Assembly (NCBI GenBank): GCA_947499565.1
Contig: CANMOV010000001.1
Location: 1,240,001-1,304,000, forward strand
Reading direction: 5' to 3'
Length of the DNA: 64,000 bases
Source of the DNA: an uncultured Croceitalea sp.
Lineage (GTDB): Bacteria; Bacteroidota; Bacteroidia; Flavobacteriales; Flavobacteriaceae
Part shown: one piece after another, positions 44,755-52,860 of the stretch
Position numbering within the stretch: the first letter of the stretch is position 1
How the letters are laid out: every line of letters begins with the position of its first letter
Translations under genes and position numbers: made by a program
Notes under the pieces: model-generated
Told to the model about the DNA's origin: nothing
What the model saw: only the letters and a program-made list of their open reading frames with translations
Databases searched by the model: none

Positions 44755-47196
44755 TTAATTATCACCTGTCATAGTGGATATTAGACTTCCATCTTTTCCC
44801 ATTCCTTCAATAAAAAAAGACAGGTCTTTTACACCAGTATTAAAAATTCTAAATGTTGCCTCCCCATTTTCATTTATCTTTAAATCTGGTTCCCAATGAA
44901 CTACTCCAAAATTTTCAAAAGCCTCATCTAAATAGGTGGTGTACTTTGGAGTGTAAAATTTTTTAATTGGTTGAAACCCAATGGAAGCATCATAAATAAA
45001 AGAATTACCAATATTTCCTTTACTTATTGGTGTTAAATTAAGTTCCTGACCTTTTCTTGTAAATAGATATAAAGTTTCACTGCCCTGACTCATAGCTCCT
45101 TCATATCTTGATAATTTATCAAAATAAAAACTTTCTATTTGGGTAGTAGGAAATTGATAGATAACATCTAAATTATCTTGCCGTACTCCATCAATTACTA
45201 ATAAAAGACTGCTACCACTAAAACTACCACCTCTTCTGGACCTAATTTTAACTCTAGAAATAGGTTCCGTATCAGCACTCCCCAGAGTTGCATCAAAACC
45301 TTGAAGTTCTTCAGCCAACTCATAACCCCTTGATCTAATAATGTCTCCAATATTTGGGTAATTTCTTGCAAGTTCAACATCTATCTCAGTAACTTTATTC
45401 TTCATATATCTTGGAACCAGAGGATTTCTTTCTGCAAGTTCATTTTTCTTTTGTCCACTTACAACTACCTCTTCCAAAACAACCGTATTCTTTTTTAAAA
45501 TAAAATTCTTTTTAAATTGTTCTTTATCCTGCTCAATCGTATTTCCCCATCGAACTTTATTACTATGCGGATTTAATCGTGAAACTTTATCTTCTACCAA
45601 ATTATGCTTCAATTTTATATACATATCTGGTTTTGACAACTTCCCTCTTTTATTTTTAAGTGACAAATACAATTTCTCTCCTAAAACAGGGTAAATATTA
45701 GCCAAATCAAATTCGCCATTAGAAATACTTATCTCCTGGGCTTCATGATTCTTAGGTTTATGAAGAAATATTTTATCTCCATCACGAATTTTAGACTTAA
45801 CAGAAGCATTTAAAATCATGCCTTGTTCAAATTCAAATTTCTTCTCTGGAGACTTTGCCAAAACCTCTTTCCATTCGTACTTACTCCACCCCTGGGTAAG
45901 TAATAATAAATCAAATTCTTTCTTCTTTTTATCATTAACACTATCAAAATAGTATGATGGATTTTCAATATGCCCTCTCACATAAGGTTTTAAATAGAAG
46001 GTAGTTAAAGTATTGTGCTTAGAATTATATGATATTGTTTTTTTAGGCAATACGGAAACACTTATCTCTTTTAAAAACTCGTTCTCGTTAGATAACTGTA
46101 TTTTAACATCTATCGAATCGAATTTTTGTTCCTTGCTAACAAGATTAAAATTATACTGTTTATGATTCTTCCAATTAAAAAAAAGTCGTTCTAATATTGG
46201 TCTATAATTATAATCTACTAAGGTTATAATATTCATGTAATCATGCAACTCATTTTTATCAACCAAAAGAGAGGTATAAAGTTGATCCTTAGGAAAATTA
46301 ACTTTAATTTTTCTTATTAAACCATCTCGTTGAACTAAGAGGTGTAACGATTGGTCACCTATTTTACTTTTTGTTTTATCATTCGTACTCAAAATTATAA
46401 CAAGTCTTTTCTCATCATTATCTTCTAAACGAATATTTATACCCTCTTTTTGAGCTTTAGGTAGTATAAAAGTTTTCTCTAATCCATTCTTGAATACGAT
46501 TTTTACACTATAAATTCTTGCATTATTTGGCGTAAATAAAAATTTTCCCAAACCGAATTTAGAGGTGTCAAAAATAGCAACTTGCCCACCTTTATCATCC
46601 TTTACTATAGCTCTGCTAATTTTTACCCCAAGACCATTATTATCAATAAGTTTTACTCCTATTGTATTAAGAACACCTTCTATTAAGTTCCCGCCTTCCG
46701 GTAGAAACTGCATATCATAGTCATTTACATTGTTTAATTTATTATTTGGTATTGTTTCGTTATATATAGTAATCTTCTCTTGATACGAGTCGTCTTCTTT
46801 AAAGTTTCGCATCCAATTTGTAGAAGTCTTAATATAATATTCTCCTGAAGACAAAGTAGAATCTAACGCTATATTACCCTGAGAATAACCATCATTTGCA
46901 TAATAGATATTCTTTTTTAATTGCTTTCCTTCACTGTTATAAAGACCAACGTATAGATTTGAGGTTTCTTTAAAAGGCAATCCTTTTCGCCGGTTATATA
47001 TATATGCTTTAAACCATATTTCTTCTCCTACTATATAAGTACTTTTATTAAGGTGCAGGTAAACAGATTCTCTAGGTAATTCAAAATACTTACCGTAGGT
47101 AAGTCCTAAATCATTAATTGATTTATTATTTAACTGTGAAAGCACTTTGCCCGTAGAAAAAAATATAATAATCAAGGCTAAAAGTGAATATCTCAT
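44755..47196 (-). CDS. MG2/TonB-plug-like exported protein, paralogue 3
   Basis: The protein is 813 aa from ATG 47196 (MRYSLLALIIIFFSTGKVLSQ, signal peptide). The frame is open to 47271, but that would enter the end of pssA and precede the signal. It has the same architecture as its two neighbours: ESVYLHLNKSTYIVGEEIWF, TNWMRNFKEDDSYQ, a plug-like part with ARNYPNIGDIIRSRGYEL then LLVIDGVRQDNLDVIYQFPT and LYLFTRKGQEL, and an end with VVHWEPDLKINENGEATFRI. It is more divergent in its first two thirds, so it is the older copy or one from another lineage. It is first in the likely operon of three. Probably outer-membrane associated; function unknown. Confidence 0.8.
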   Translation of the reverse strand: MRYSLLALIIIFFSTGKVLSQLNNKSINDLGLTYGKYFELPRESVYLHLNKSTYIVGEEIWFKAYIYNRRKGLPFKETSNLYVGLYNSEGKQLKKNIYYANDGYSQGNIALDSTLSSGEYYIKTSTNWMRNFKEDDSYQEKITIYNETIPNNKLNNVNDYDMQFLPEGGNLIEGVLNTIGVKLIDNNGLGVKISRAIVKDDKGGQVAIFDTSKFGLGKFLFTPNNARIYSVKIVFKNGLEKTFILPKAQKEGINIRLEDNDEKRLVIILSTNDKTKSKIGDQSLHLLVQRDGLIRKIKVNFPKDQLYTSLLVDKNELHDYMNIITLVDYNYRPILERLFFNWKNHKQYNFNLVSKEQKFDSIDVKIQLSNENEFLKEISVSVLPKKTISYNSKHNTLTTFYLKPYVRGHIENPSYYFDSVNDKKKKEFDLLLLTQGWSKYEWKEVLAKSPEKKFEFEQGMILNASVKSKIRDGDKIFLHKPKNHEAQEISISNGEFDLANIYPVLGEKLYLSLKNKRGKLSKPDMYIKLKHNLVEDKVSRLNPHSNKVRWGNTIEQDKEQFKKNFILKKNTVVLEEVVVSGQKKNELAERNPLVPRYMKNKVTEIDVELARNYPNIGDIIRSRGYELAEELQGFDATLGSADTEPISRVKIRSRRGGSFSGSSLLLVIDGVRQDNLDVIYQFPTTQIESFYFDKLSRYEGAMSQGSETLYLFTRKGQELNLTPISKGNIGNSFIYDASIGFQPIKKFYTPKYTTYLDEAFENFGVVHWEPDLKINENGEATFRIFNTGVKDLSFFIEGMGKDGSLISTMTGDN

Positions 47197-47251
47197 ATAA
47201 AAATTAATAAAACGAAAGTTAAATAGAATTAGAAAGATCTTCTGTGATAGG

Positions 47252-47974
47252 CTAAACCTTTTTTTCAACAACAGATGTAAAAATATACAAAGCTATTATC
47301 AATGGTACCGCTAAATATTTAACCGTCAACAACAACACTAGGCTTCCAATTAAAAACAAGTATTTAACCCCATTATCTTTAAAACTATAGCTTTTAAATT
47401 TAAAGGAAAACAATTCGATTTTTGAGTTAAGTAAAAAAGCGCTTAGTAATGTTAGCCCAATTAAAAACCATTGATTCAAAATAATACTATTTAATATATC
47501 ATTATTTTGATAAAGTAGTATTAATGGTAATGATAGAATTAAAAGTGCATTTGCCGGGGTCGGTAAACCAATAAATGAGGAAACTTGGTTTTCGTCTATA
47601 TTAAACTTGGCGAGCCTATAGGCAGATGCCATCGTAATAATAAAACCAAAAAGCGGAAGAATAGCTACTTCTGTATGAGCACCAAATAAATCAATATTCC
47701 AGCCTCCTCGTTGCGACATATTCAATAATTGATACATCACTACACCAGGAACCAAACCACTAGTAATCATATCAGCCAATGAATCTAATTGCACACCAAG
47801 CTCACTTCTGACGTCCAATAAACGTGCTGCTAGTCCATCAAAAAAATCAAAAAAAATGCCTAAAAACACAAAAATAGCAGCAAATTCTAATTGATTTAAA
47901 ACCGCAAATACCGTAGCAATGCATCCACTAAAGACATTCAATAAGGTGATAAAATTGGGTATATGCTGCTTCAT
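47252..47974 (-). CDS. pssA: CDP-diacylglycerol-serine O-phosphatidyltransferase
   Basis: The protein is 240 aa from ATG 47974 (MKQHIPNFITLLNVFSG). A 19-codon upstream extension adds no conserved residues. The CDP-alcohol phosphotransferase motif is complete: D46-G47-x2-A50-R51-x8-G60-x3-D64-x3-D68. About six to eight membrane helices are visible. It makes phosphatidylserine, the precursor of phosphatidylethanolamine, at the inner membrane. It is transcribed divergently from the DUF4105 gene. Confidence 0.92.
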   Translation of the reverse strand: MKQHIPNFITLLNVFSGCIATVFAVLNQLEFAAIFVFLGIFFDFFDGLAARLLDVRSELGVQLDSLADMITSGLVPGVVMYQLLNMSQRGGWNIDLFGAHTEVAILPLFGFIITMASAYRLAKFNIDENQVSSFIGLPTPANALLILSLPLILLYQNNDILNSIILNQWFLIGLTLLSAFLLNSKIELFSFKFKSYSFKDNGVKYLFLIGSLVLLLTVKYLAVPLIIALYIFTSVVEKKV

Positions 47975-48078
47975 TTTTATGCTATTTTCGTAAAAATAAG
48001 CTAAAATTCCATTTTTATTTTTGCTATACATTCTATTGCTAGTTTTTATTTTGATATTTGCGCCTGTATTTTCAAACT

Positions 48079-49248
48079 ATGAAACTAAAGTTACTTCTCA
48101 TATTCTTTTTTTTAGTTGTGACTCCAAAAGCTTTTTCACAAACTCCTGTGCTATCTGAAAAAGCTCAGATTAGCGTTCTTACTTGTGCTACAGGAAATCA
48201 GTTATTTTCTTCATTTGGTCATACAGCAATAAGGGTTCAAGATATCGAACTTGGTATCGATGTGGTTTACAATTATGGAACCTTTGATTTTAATAAGCCA
48301 AATTTCTATCTCAATTTCGCCAAAGGCAAACTAACTTATTCACTTTCCAGAAGAAGATTTGAGAACTTTCTTTATGATTATGAATTAGAGAAACGTTGGG
48401 TTAAAGAGCAAATTTTGGACTTATCACCTTTAGAAACAAAGCAACTTTTTCAGTTCTTAGAAACCAACTATTTGCCTGAGAATAGAGATTATGCCTACGA
48501 CCCTCTATTTAATAATTGCTCATCTATTGTAGGCGATGTTTTAGAAAAAGAGTATGAAAATCAAATAGATTTTAAAGGCTCACATTTAGATAAAAAATAC
48601 ACCTTTAGGCAACTAGTAAGACAATATTTACCATTGAATTCCTGGGGTGCATTTGGTATTGATTTGGCTTTTGGCGGTGTAACAGATAGAACCGCAACTG
48701 TTCGAGAACATATGTTTATGCCATACTATGCCATGGAACAGTTAAAAAATACTACTAAAGCAGATAGCCCACTTTTAAGAAGAGAACGTACAATTTTGGA
48801 TTATCCAGAAGAATCAGGAAATGATCAAGATTCACTATTGACCTCCCCATTCTTTTGGTTTATGATGTTTTTAGCCTTTGTAATTGCAATTACATTACTG
48901 GATCGCAGACATCACGGACATAGTAAACTGCTAGATTTTACGTTGTTCTTTATTTCTGGCGCAGCTGGTCTTCTTATTTTAATATTATGGTTGGCTACCG
49001 ACCATGTCGTAACTGGTAATAACTTTAATTTTTTATGGCTCATGCCTATAAACCTTTATATAGCTTTTAAGGTGCTTTCAAAAAAAGAAATGCCCAAATG
49101 GTTACCTAAGTATTTATGGTTTGCATTGGCCTGTATTGGTGTTGTTCTCTTAATTTGGATTTTTAAAATTCAGATTCTTTCGCCATTAAATATTCCTTTA
49201 ATGCTTTCTCTAGTAGTAAGGTATTTATTCTTATTGAAGAAAATCTAA
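48079..49248 (+). CDS. DUF4105 membrane protein with exported N-domain
   Basis: The protein is 389 aa from ATG 48079 (MKLKLLLIFFFLVVTPKAFS, signal peptide); a TTG at 48058 is rejected. The exported domain contains VLTCATGNQLFSSFGHTAIR and later DPLFNNCSSIVGDVLE, the conserved His and Cys pattern of DUF4105. The arrangement resembles papain-like/NlpC folds. The C-terminal 130 residues hold four membrane helices. No function is established. Confidence 0.85.
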   Translation: MKLKLLLIFFFLVVTPKAFSQTPVLSEKAQISVLTCATGNQLFSSFGHTAIRVQDIELGIDVVYNYGTFDFNKPNFYLNFAKGKLTYSLSRRRFENFLYDYELEKRWVKEQILDLSPLETKQLFQFLETNYLPENRDYAYDPLFNNCSSIVGDVLEKEYENQIDFKGSHLDKKYTFRQLVRQYLPLNSWGAFGIDLAFGGVTDRTATVREHMFMPYYAMEQLKNTTKADSPLLRRERTILDYPEESGNDQDSLLTSPFFWFMMFLAFVIAITLLDRRHHGHSKLLDFTLFFISGAAGLLILILWLATDHVVTGNNFNFLWLMPINLYIAFKVLSKKEMPKWLPKYLWFALACIGVVLLIWIFKIQILSPLNIPLMLSLVVRYLFLLKKI

Positions 49249-49272
49249 TTTCAATTCTTAATTCAACTTTTT

Positions 49273-51147
49273 ATGAATCTGCTTACCGTAGAGAATATTT
49301 CAAAATCATATGGTGAATTGGTATTGTTTTCTGATATTTCTTTCGGAATAAATAAAGACCAAAAGATTGCTCTAATTGCTAAAAATGGAAGTGGAAAGAC
49401 GTCTATTTTAAATATCATTTCGGGGAAAGATTCTACTGAAACTGGGCAAATAACTACTCGGAAAGGAATTAAAATTTCTTTTCTAGAGCAAGAACCCGAT
49501 TTAAATCCTGAACTAACTATAGAGGAGACTATTTTCGATTCGGGTAATGAAGTTCTTAAGGTTATTTCCAAGTACGAAGAAGCAGTTCAAAAACCAGACG
49601 ACCAAGATGCTTACCAAAATGCTTTTGAAGCTATGGAACGCTTAAACGCATGGGATTTTGAAACACAATACAAACAAATACTTTTTAGATTAAATCTAAC
49701 CGAGCTCAATTTAAAAGTTGGAGTGCTATCTGGTGGACAAAAGAAACGGCTTGCTTTAGCAAATGCCTTAATTAACAAACCAGATTTGTTGATTTTAGAT
49801 GAACCTACCAACCATCTAGATTTAGAAATGATTGAGTGGTTGGAAGAGTTTTTTAAAAAAGAAAACATTACACTATTTATGGTGACGCATGATCGCTATT
49901 TTCTAGAACGTGTTTGTAATGAGATTATAGAATTGGATAATAACCAACTATACAGTTATAAAGGAAACTATTCTTATTATTTAGAGAAAAGGGATGCTAG
50001 ATTAGAACGTGAAGCCATTGAGCAGCATAAAAGCAAGCTATTATTTAAAAAAGAACTGGATTGGATGCGTCGTCAACCAAAAGCACGTACTACAAAATCC
50101 AAGTCTAGAATTGATGATTTTCATGAGATAAAAGCACGAGCAAGTAAACGTAGAACTGAACATGAAGTTCAATTAGAACTGAATATGGAACGTTTAGGAA
50201 GCAAAATTATAGAACTTCATAACGTAAACAAAGCTTACGGAGATAAAACGATGCTCCATAAGTTTGATTATAGTTTTACAAAAGGGGAAAGAATAGGAAT
50301 AATTGGAAAAAACGGTACTGGAAAATCAACCTTTTTAAATGTTTTAACTGGAGGCGAAGCTGTAGATTCAGGAAAAATAATAGTTGGTGATACTATAAAG
50401 TTTGGGTACTATACACAAAAAGGTATTCAACCTAAGGAAGGTCAAAAAGTTATTGAGGTAATTAGGGAATTTGGTGATTTTATTCCCCTAAAAAAAGGGC
50501 GACAAATTTCTGCACAACAACTTTTAGAACGTTTTTTGTTTGATAGAAAAAAGCAATACGATTTTGTAGAGAAACTAAGCGGTGGCGAGCGTAAACGCTT
50601 GTATTTGTGTACAGTTCTTATTCAGAATCCAAATTTTCTAATCCTAGATGAACCTACTAATGATTTGGATATTGTAACCTTAAACGTTTTGGAAAGTTTT
50701 CTATTAGACTTTCCTGGTTGCTTATTAGTTGTATCGCATGACCGTTATTTTATGGATAAGATTGTGGACCACCTTTTTGTATTTAAGGGCGAGGGTGTTG
50801 TAGAAAATTTTCCAGGTAATTATTCAGATTACCGCACTTATGAAAGTAGTAAGATACTGGAGGAAAGAGAGGTAAAAGCTACTGCTAATAAAGTAGAGAA
50901 AACACATTGGAAAGAAAAAGATACTACTAACAAGTTGTCTTATAATGAACAAAAAGAGTACAGTAAACTTGAAAAAGAAATACAGCAGTTAGAAGAAAAA
51001 AAGACAGTACTCCAACAAAAATTTTCGGATAGTAGTTTGTCTGGCGATGAAATAAATACACTATCGGCAGAATTAGGCGAACTGGATAACAAAATTGAAG
51101 AAAAAACAGAACGCTGGTTTGAACTAGGCTCAATAGCTGAAAATTAA
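49273..51147 (+). CDS. ABC-F family ATPase, Uup-like
   Basis: The 624-aa protein carries two ABC domains and no membrane segments. Domain 1 has AKNGSGKTSI, LSGGQKKRLALANAL and LLILDEPTNHLD; domain 2 has GKNGTGKSTFL, LSGGERKRLYLC and LILDEPTNDLD. An ABC-F linker helix (residues about 235-290) and a C-terminal coiled coil (EKEIQQLEEKKTVLQQKF) place it with Uup. Such proteins act on ribosomes, and Uup binds DNA or ribosomes. It likely starts an operon continuing to the adenosyltransferase. Confidence 0.92.
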   Translation: MNLLTVENISKSYGELVLFSDISFGINKDQKIALIAKNGSGKTSILNIISGKDSTETGQITTRKGIKISFLEQEPDLNPELTIEETIFDSGNEVLKVISKYEEAVQKPDDQDAYQNAFEAMERLNAWDFETQYKQILFRLNLTELNLKVGVLSGGQKKRLALANALINKPDLLILDEPTNHLDLEMIEWLEEFFKKENITLFMVTHDRYFLERVCNEIIELDNNQLYSYKGNYSYYLEKRDARLEREAIEQHKSKLLFKKELDWMRRQPKARTTKSKSRIDDFHEIKARASKRRTEHEVQLELNMERLGSKIIELHNVNKAYGDKTMLHKFDYSFTKGERIGIIGKNGTGKSTFLNVLTGGEAVDSGKIIVGDTIKFGYYTQKGIQPKEGQKVIEVIREFGDFIPLKKGRQISAQQLLERFLFDRKKQYDFVEKLSGGERKRLYLCTVLIQNPNFLILDEPTNDLDIVTLNVLESFLLDFPGCLLVVSHDRYFMDKIVDHLFVFKGEGVVENFPGNYSDYRTYESSKILEEREVKATANKVEKTHWKEKDTTNKLSYNEQKEYSKLEKEIQQLEEKKTVLQQKFSDSSLSGDEINTLSAELGELDNKIEEKTERWFELGSIAEN

Positions 51148-51150
51148 AAC

Positions 51151-51651
51151 ATGCTTTTTAAGCTTAAATCATATTTCAAGTTTCTTTTAAAATCTACCAA
51201 CGAACATGGTGTACACTCCCCATTTGTATTTAATTACTTGACCAAATGCTTGTATAAGAAACCAAGAAAATCAAAAGACAAAACTTTAGATATTCTACTT
51301 AAAAGCATTGCTTATTTTAAGTTTACCAAAATCAATGTGATTGGTAATTCCGTCTTTAAAAAAGAACTAGAAAAAAAATACCCCAATCTAGTTTTTGATG
51401 CTAAAAACCCTGATTTACTTTTTTATGAAAATTCGGAATTTGTTAAACCCGTAAATGTTATTTCTCATTCAAATTTGCATAATGACAGTATAATAATACT
51501 AAACAATATTCATAAAAATTCCAAGTCACATAATTACTGGTCTAACTTTAAAAAATGGAAAGAAGTTTCCGTAAGCATAGATATGTACTACTGCGGAGTT
51601 ATTTTTATCCGAAGAGAACAACAAAAAGAACATTTTACGATACGGATTTAA
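51151..51651 (+). CDS. Shortened class I SAM-methyltransferase-like protein
   Basis: The 166-aa protein begins MLFKLKSYFKFLLKSTNEHG and VHSPFVFNYLTKCLY. It ends VSIDMYYCGVIFIRREQQKE followed by HFTIRI. Both ends match a flavobacterial family of about 240-aa methyltransferases as I recall it. The central SAM-binding part is missing or degenerate: where an EIGTSLG-type loop is expected it has INVIGNSVFKK. It is therefore probably not an active methyltransferase. It starts 3 bp after the Uup gene. No frameshift is seen, so the shrinkage looks old. Confidence 0.65.
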   Translation: MLFKLKSYFKFLLKSTNEHGVHSPFVFNYLTKCLYKKPRKSKDKTLDILLKSIAYFKFTKINVIGNSVFKKELEKKYPNLVFDAKNPDLLFYENSEFVKPVNVISHSNLHNDSIIILNNIHKNSKSHNYWSNFKKWKEVSVSIDMYYCGVIFIRREQQKEHFTIRI

Positions 51652-51684
51652 AAAAGTAATTTGTGGTTTTAAAGCATTCTTGAA

Positions 51685-51819
51685 ATGAACAATCTTGTTT
51701 TTTACATTTTAGTCATTTTGGTGATTATCTATTTTGCTATCCTATTCAAAAACAAAAGAAACAATAAAAGACGTAAGTCCCGCTCCTTCATGGAGGGTAA
51801 GAAAAGACACGAAAGATGA
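51685..51819 (+). CDS. 44-aa single-pass membrane protein
   Basis: A short open frame, ATG 51685 to TGA 51817-51819, encodes MNNLVFYILVILVIIYFAIL followed by a strongly basic tail (FKNKRNNKRRKSRS...). Its stop overlaps the ATG of the adenosyltransferase gene (ATGA), typical of translational coupling. The positive-inside rule puts the tail in the cytosol. Function unknown; it may be a small membrane subunit or tether. Confidence 0.65.
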   Translation: MNNLVFYILVILVIIYFAILFKNKRNNKRRKSRSFMEGKKRHER

Positions 51820-52373
51820 AAATTTATACCAAGACAGGTGATAAAGCTACCACTGCCCTATTTACCGGAAAAAGAGTACCAAAGCATCATATTAGGATAG
51901 AAAGCTATGGTACTTTAGATGAATTAAATTCATATTTAGGCTTATTGCGGGATCAAGAAATTGACACTAATTCAAAAGAAATTCTAGCATTGATCCAAAA
52001 CAAATTATTCACATTGGGTTCAATTTTAGCTACAGAGCCCAAAAAAGATAATCGCTTAAAAATTCCAAGAATTACTGTTGATGATATTGAGCTCTTAGAA
52101 AAGCAGATTGATAAAATGAATGAGGAACTTCCAGAAATGACTCATTTTATTCTTCCTGGAGGACATACTACGGTGTCATACTGTCATGTAGCACGCACAA
52201 TTTGCCGTAGAGCAGAAAGAATGATATCCTATTTGCATGATAATGAGCCAGTGCCAGATACAGTACTTTCCTATGTTAACAGGCTTTCCGACTATCTTTT
52301 TGTATTGGCACGAAAGTTGTCAAAAGACTTACAAGCCGAAGAAGTCAAGTGGATTCCTGAAAAATTAGACTAA
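51816..52373 (+). CDS. PduO-type cob(I)alamin adenosyltransferase
   Basis: The 185-aa protein begins MKIYTKTGDKATTALFTGKR, the ATP-binding loop of PduO enzymes. RIESYGTLDELNSYLGLLRD and then CHVARTICRRAERMI follow, with the conserved Arg and Glu of the active site. It transfers the adenosyl group from ATP to cobalamin, giving the cofactor used by methylmalonyl-CoA mutase. Its ATG overlaps the 44-aa gene. Confidence 0.94.
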   Translation: MKIYTKTGDKATTALFTGKRVPKHHIRIESYGTLDELNSYLGLLRDQEIDTNSKEILALIQNKLFTLGSILATEPKKDNRLKIPRITVDDIELLEKQIDKMNEELPEMTHFILPGGHTTVSYCHVARTICRRAERMISYLHDNEPVPDTVLSYVNRLSDYLFVLARKLSKDLQAEEVKWIPEKLD

Positions 52374-52380
52374 TAATTGC

Positions 52381-52441
52381 CAATTTTCTACGTTACTGAA
52401 TAAGCAATTGAAAAATAATTCTTTAAATAAATAGAAAATTG
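52381..52441. repeat. Inverted repeat with 10-bp perfect arms
   Basis: CAATTTTCTA (52381-52390) pairs with TAGAAAATTG (52432-52441) across 41 bp. The right arm ends 1 bp before the -33 TTG of the DUF2795 promoter. It may be a regulatory hairpin or an AT-rich coincidence. Confidence 0.4.
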
Positions 52442-52442
52442 C

Positions 52443-52472
52443 TTGGCTATTTGGGTTTAAAAATTATTTTTG
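52443..52472 (+). promoter_or_regulatory. Promoter of the DUF2795 gene
   Basis: TTG (52443-52445), 19 bp, TATTTTTG (52465-52472) match the Bacteroidota promoter consensus exactly. The ATG is 27 bp downstream. Confidence 0.6.
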
Positions 52473-52499
52473 CAAAAAATTTAAAATCAAACCGTTACT

Positions 52500-52724
52500 A
52501 TGTACTGGACATTAGAATTAGCTTCATATTTAAGTGATGCGCCTTGGCCAGCCACCAAAGACGAATTAATAGATTATGCCATCCGTACTGGAGCTCCATT
52601 AGAAGTTGTAGAAAACTTACAATCTATGGAAGAAGAAGGTGGTGAAATTTACGAGTCCATCGAGGAAATATGGCCCGACTATCCCACTGAGGAAGACTAC
52701 CTCTGGAATGAGGATGAGTATTAA
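52500..52724 (+). CDS. Small acidic DUF2795 protein
   Basis: The 74-aa protein begins MYWTLELASYLSDAPWPATK and continues DELIDYAIRTGAPLEVVENL, the DUF2795 helical domain. A very acidic end has several Glu/Asp-rich turns. It is cytosolic and has no known function. It is a single-gene unit with its own consensus promoter and a strong terminator at 52749, suggesting independent and possibly high expression. Confidence 0.87.
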   Translation: MYWTLELASYLSDAPWPATKDELIDYAIRTGAPLEVVENLQSMEEEGGEIYESIEEIWPDYPTEEDYLWNEDEY

Positions 52725-52748
52725 TTTTCAATAAACAGAAACCCTATT

Positions 52749-52775
52749 AAAAAGCCTCATTTTGAGGCTTTTTTT
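52749..52775 (+). terminator. Intrinsic terminator after the DUF2795 gene
   Basis: GCCTC and GAGGC with flanking A5/T7 runs form a stem of ten pairs around ATTTT, ending in TTTTTTT. It separates the DUF2795 gene from secA. Confidence 0.88.
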
Positions 52776-52860
52776 ATGTAATTTTGGCAGCCTTACTAGT
52801 AAGTTTCAGCCATTCTAGACTATGGAATAGCTTTTGCTGAATTAAACAAAAAATCACCTA

